DNA from: Reyranella sp.
GTDB taxonomy: Bacteria; Pseudomonadota; Alphaproteobacteria; Reyranellales; Reyranellaceae
Assembly: GCF_004297265.1 (NCBI RefSeq)
Contig: NZ_SCUT01000025.1
Location: 62,001-126,000, forward strand
Length of the DNA: 64,000 nt
Direction of reading: 5' to 3'
How positions within the stretch are numbered: position 1 is the stretch's first letter; each line of letters opens with the position of its first letter. Both the position numbers and the translations under genes were made by a program. The notes under the pieces were generated by a model, which searched no databases, was not told the origin of the DNA, and saw only the letters and a list, made by a program, of their open reading frames with translations. Positions 61,785 through 64,000 of this stretch are shown in pieces.

Positions 61785-62783
61785 TTGCAGTCATCATCGT
61801 TCCGCCGGCGCACAGGGTTGGCCGCGCTTGCGCTGACGCTGATTTCGGCCGTGCCGGCGCTGGCCCAGGACAAGGTCCGCTTCCAGACCGACTGGATCCC
61901 GTCGGGCGAGCACGCAATGTATTACGGTGCCTGGAGCAAGGGCATCTACGCCAAGCACGGCATCGACATTACCATCACGCGCGGCTACGGCTCCGGTGAC
62001 ACGGTCACCAAGGTGGCGTCTGGTGCGGCGGACTTCGGTGTTGCCGACATCGCGGCCGTCATGACCGCCAGGGCGCGCACCAACGTGCCAGTCAAGACCA
62101 TCGCCGTGCTCTACAACGAATCGCCGCATTCGCTGTTCGTGCTGAAGAGTTCGGGCATCACCAACTTCAAGGGGCTTGAAGGCAAGAAGATCGGCATCAC
62201 GCCGGGCAACAGTCACCGGTTCTATTTCCCGGAGGTCGCCAAGAAGGCGGGCACCGATCCCAACAAGCTGATCTGGACGAACATGGACGGGGCCGCGATG
62301 GCCGCGCAGCTCATCGCCAAGAACATCGACGCCGCGCCGTTCTATTCGATCCATTACTATTACATCAACAAGGCCGCGGTGAAGGCGGGCGAGGAGATCC
62401 TGCCCCTGCCGTTCGTCGAGGTCGGCTTCAAGATCTACGCCGCTTCGCTCATCACCACTGACAAGATGATCCAGGACAAGCCCGACCTGGTGAAACGCTT
62501 CCTGGCCGCCACCAAGGAGGCCTTCGAATGGGCCGCGGCCAATCCCGAGGAAGCCTGCAAGCTGCATGTCGCGCGCTTTCCCGAGGTCGAGCTGGACGAC
62601 TGCATGGGCAGCGTGAAGGCCGTGATGAAGTTCGTCTTCAACGACCACAGCAAGGAATTCGGCTGGGGCAAGGAAAGCCCGGAGCGACTCAAATTCTCAT
62701 GGGAGACGATCGCCACGGCGAACGAGCTGAAGCCCGAATTCGACTACAAGACCGCAATCGACACGAGCAAGGTCACCAGGTAG
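61785..62783 (+). CDS. NitT/TauT-type ABC transporter substrate-binding protein (SsuA/NMT1-like)
   Basis: 332 residues. The start is a TTG at 61785, fixed by AGGAGG 8 bases upstream and by the signal peptide FRRRTGLAALALTLISAVPALAQ. The mature part has VRFQTDWIPSGEHAMYYGAW, and GSGDTVTKVASGAADFGVAD is the usual ligand-loop pattern. These proteins bind pyrimidine precursors, sulfonates, nitrate or similar; HMP- or riboflavin-precursor-type specificity cannot be told. First gene of the operon that continues off the window. Confidence 0.9.
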   Translation: MQSSSFRRRTGLAALALTLISAVPALAQDKVRFQTDWIPSGEHAMYYGAWSKGIYAKHGIDITITRGYGSGDTVTKVASGAADFGVADIAAVMTARARTNVPVKTIAVLYNESPHSLFVLKSSGITNFKGLEGKKIGITPGNSHRFYFPEVAKKAGTDPNKLIWTNMDGAAMAAQLIAKNIDAAPFYSIHYYYINKAAVKAGEEILPLPFVEVGFKIYAASLITTDKMIQDKPDLVKRFLAATKEAFEWAAANPEEACKLHVARFPEVELDDCMGSVKAVMKFVFNDHSKEFGWGKESPERLKFSWETIATANELKPEFDYKTAIDTSKVTR

Positions 62784-62793
62784 GCGCCCCGAC

Positions 62794-63576
62794 GTGATCT
62801 CGCTCAACCGGGTCACACGCATCTTCAACAGCCGTGACGGCGATCAGGTCACGGCATTGCAGGACGTGTCGCTGGAGATCGGTCGCAACGAGTTCATCAC
62901 CCTGGTGGGCCCGTCGGGCTGCGGCAAGTCCACGCTGTTGCGCATCGTTGCCGGACTGATCCTGCCCACCGCGGGACGAGCCTCGATCGGCGGAGAGGAG
63001 ATCACCGAGCCGCGGGCGGAAACCGGCATCGTCTTCCAGGCACCGACCCTGCTCCCCTGGGCCAGCGTGCTGGACAACGTGCTGTTCCCGTTGCGCATGA
63101 TGCATCGCATCGATTCGACCAGCACTGACAAGGCGATGGCGCTGCTCAAGCTGGTGGGCCTCAAGGGCTTCGAGGGCAAGTCGCCGCGCGAGCTGTCGGG
63201 CGGCATGCAGCAGCGGGTCGCGATCTGCCGGGCACTGGTGCACGATCCCGACATCCTGCTGATGGACGAGCCGTTCGGGGCGCTCGACGCACTGACACGC
63301 GAGGAGATGACCATGGAGCTCCTGCGCATCTGGAGCGAGCGGCCGAAGACCGTACTCTTCGTGACGCATTCGATCACGGAGGCCGTGGTGCTGGCCGATC
63401 GTGTGGTCGTGATGTCGCCGCGGCCCGGGAGGATCGCCGAGATCATCGATATCGGCCTGCCGCGCCCGCGCAGCTTTGAGACCGAGGCCTCGACGGAATT
63501 CCACGAGGCCAGCCAGCGCATCCGCCAACTCATCTTCGGAACACGTCATGTCGGTCCAGGCCGCGCCGCCGCTTGA
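62794..63576 (+). CDS. NitT/TauT-type ABC transporter ATP-binding protein
   Basis: 260 residues from a GTG at 62794, 10 bases after the binding-protein stop. Walker A GPSGCGKST, the Q-loop in GIVFQAPTLLPWASV, signature LSGGMQQRVAICRAL, Walker B ILLMDEPFGALDALT, and switch His in FVTHSITEA. It matches SsuB/TauB. The next gene starts within its last codons. Confidence 0.94.
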   Translation: MISLNRVTRIFNSRDGDQVTALQDVSLEIGRNEFITLVGPSGCGKSTLLRIVAGLILPTAGRASIGGEEITEPRAETGIVFQAPTLLPWASVLDNVLFPLRMMHRIDSTSTDKAMALLKLVGLKGFEGKSPRELSGGMQQRVAICRALVHDPDILLMDEPFGALDALTREEMTMELLRIWSERPKTVLFVTHSITEAVVLADRVVVMSPRPGRIAEIIDIGLPRPRSFETEASTEFHEASQRIRQLIFGTRHVGPGRAAA

Positions 63577-64000
63577 CGAGCGGCAGAAGCCGCCCCGCCG
63601 CAGGAAGAAGAGCGCCGCCCTCTACGAGGTGGTGGTTCCGATCTTCGCCACGATTGGATTGTTCGTGCTGTGGGAGGGCGCCTGCCGCCTCTTCAAGATC
63701 CCGGCCTATCTCGTGCCGTCGCCGGCCGATATCTGGAAGGACACGATGGCCATCGGTCCCACGGTTGCCGGCCATACGCTGGCGACCTTCAAGACCGTGA
63801 TGCTGGGCTTCGTGGTCTCGATCCTGATCAGCCTGCCGCTGGCCGTGATCCTCACCGCATCTCCCGCGATCGCGGCGGCCGTCTATCCGTTCCTCGTCTG
63901 GACGCAGTCGATCCCCAAGGTGGCGCTCGCCCCGATCCTCGTGGTGCTGCTCGGGACCAACGAATTGCCGCGCATCGTCATCACCGTGCTGGTGGCGTTC
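63548..64000 (+). CDS. NitT/TauT-type ABC transporter permease, 3' end cut by window
   Basis: 151 residues are visible from the ATG at 63548, which overlaps the ATPase gene by 29 bases. A basic cytoplasmic N-terminus (PPRRRKKSAALYE) is followed by a first helix VVVPIFATIGLFVLWEGA and the SsuC/TauC-type YLVPSPADIWKD. Later helices include KTVMLGFVVSILISLPLAVI, and WTQSIPKVALAPILVVLLG is the conserved cytoplasmic-loop region. The remaining third lies outside the window. Confidence 0.9.
   Translation, partial: MSVQAAPPLDERQKPPRRRKKSAALYEVVVPIFATIGLFVLWEGACRLFKIPAYLVPSPADIWKDTMAIGPTVAGHTLATFKTVMLGFVVSILISLPLAVILTASPAIAAAVYPFLVWTQSIPKVALAPILVVLLGTNELPRIVITVLVAF

Noticed and set aside
1..64000. 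CRISPR arrays, rRNA genes, insertion sequences or prophage
   Set aside because: No regularly spaced repeats, rRNA signatures, transposase or phage structural motifs were seen on either strand.

Overview
The window is a dense, GC-rich bacterial chromosome segment with about 66 protein genes (two cut by the window ends) and one tRNA. Several features point to an alphaproteobacterium, probably of the Rhodospirillales (Reyranella-like is my guess, not proven): a complete ISC iron-sulfur operon with two tandem cysteine desulfurases, glnE, a thioredoxin-reductase-like ferredoxin-NADP reductase, two Bug/TctC-type solute-binding proteins, and many ABC uptake systems. I saw no phage, transposase, rRNA or CRISPR.

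Layout. 1-7275 (minus): one long operon with an acyl-CoA-dehydrogenase-type flavoprotein, a complete branched-chain-amino-acid-type ABC transporter (binding protein, two permeases, two ATPases) and a GMC oxidoreductase; it is divergent from a VOC-fold gene, with two phased operator-like palindromes between them. 7.9-13.9 kb: small accessory genes (TetR, aldo/keto reductase, YbaK-type deacylase, VOC protein, amidohydrolase), an orphan three-helix membrane protein of different base composition preceded by a hairpin that covers its ribosome-binding site, and a DUF1127-GNAT in-frame fusion. 13.9-24.6 kb: LysR regulator, bcp, glnE, a YhdP/AsmA-like giant protein, tyrS, anmK and an alpha/beta hydrolase. 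24.8-33.9 kb: iscR, a NifS-like desulfurase, iscS, iscU, iscA, hscB, hscA, fdx and iscX, then two tandem SlyB-like lipoproteins and mnmA, which consumes sulfur from IscS. 34-39.4 kb: a Bug protein, a phosphodiesterase-like enzyme, tRNA-Met(CAT), a lower-GC segment with an odd hydrolase, a ferredoxin-NADP reductase and an unknown protein.

39.4-54.3 kb is the most coherent accessory region. It holds a dipeptide-type ABC transporter (dppABCDF order) with an ATZ/TRZ-type amidohydrolase on the minus strand. Divergent from it are a DapA-fold protein with altered active-site motifs, a dihydropyrimidinase/hydantoinase, an N-carbamoyl-amino-acid amidohydrolase and a flavin reductase; then an Asp/Glu/hydantoin racemase and a polar amino acid ABC transporter. 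Together they look like import and stepwise hydrolysis of a cyclic ureide (hydantoin- or dihydropyrimidine-like), ending in a free amino acid.

54.3-64 kb: an MliC-like lipoprotein, an XRE regulator, a second Bug protein, a RibD/DHFR-like reductase, two related PepSY-like secreted proteins, a CAT-type amino acid permease, a benzoylformate-decarboxylase-like ThDP enzyme with one catalytic histidine replaced, a DedA/YqaA membrane protein, and a NitT/TauT-type ABC system running off the right edge. All assignments come from reading motifs and context by eye; no database search was possible.
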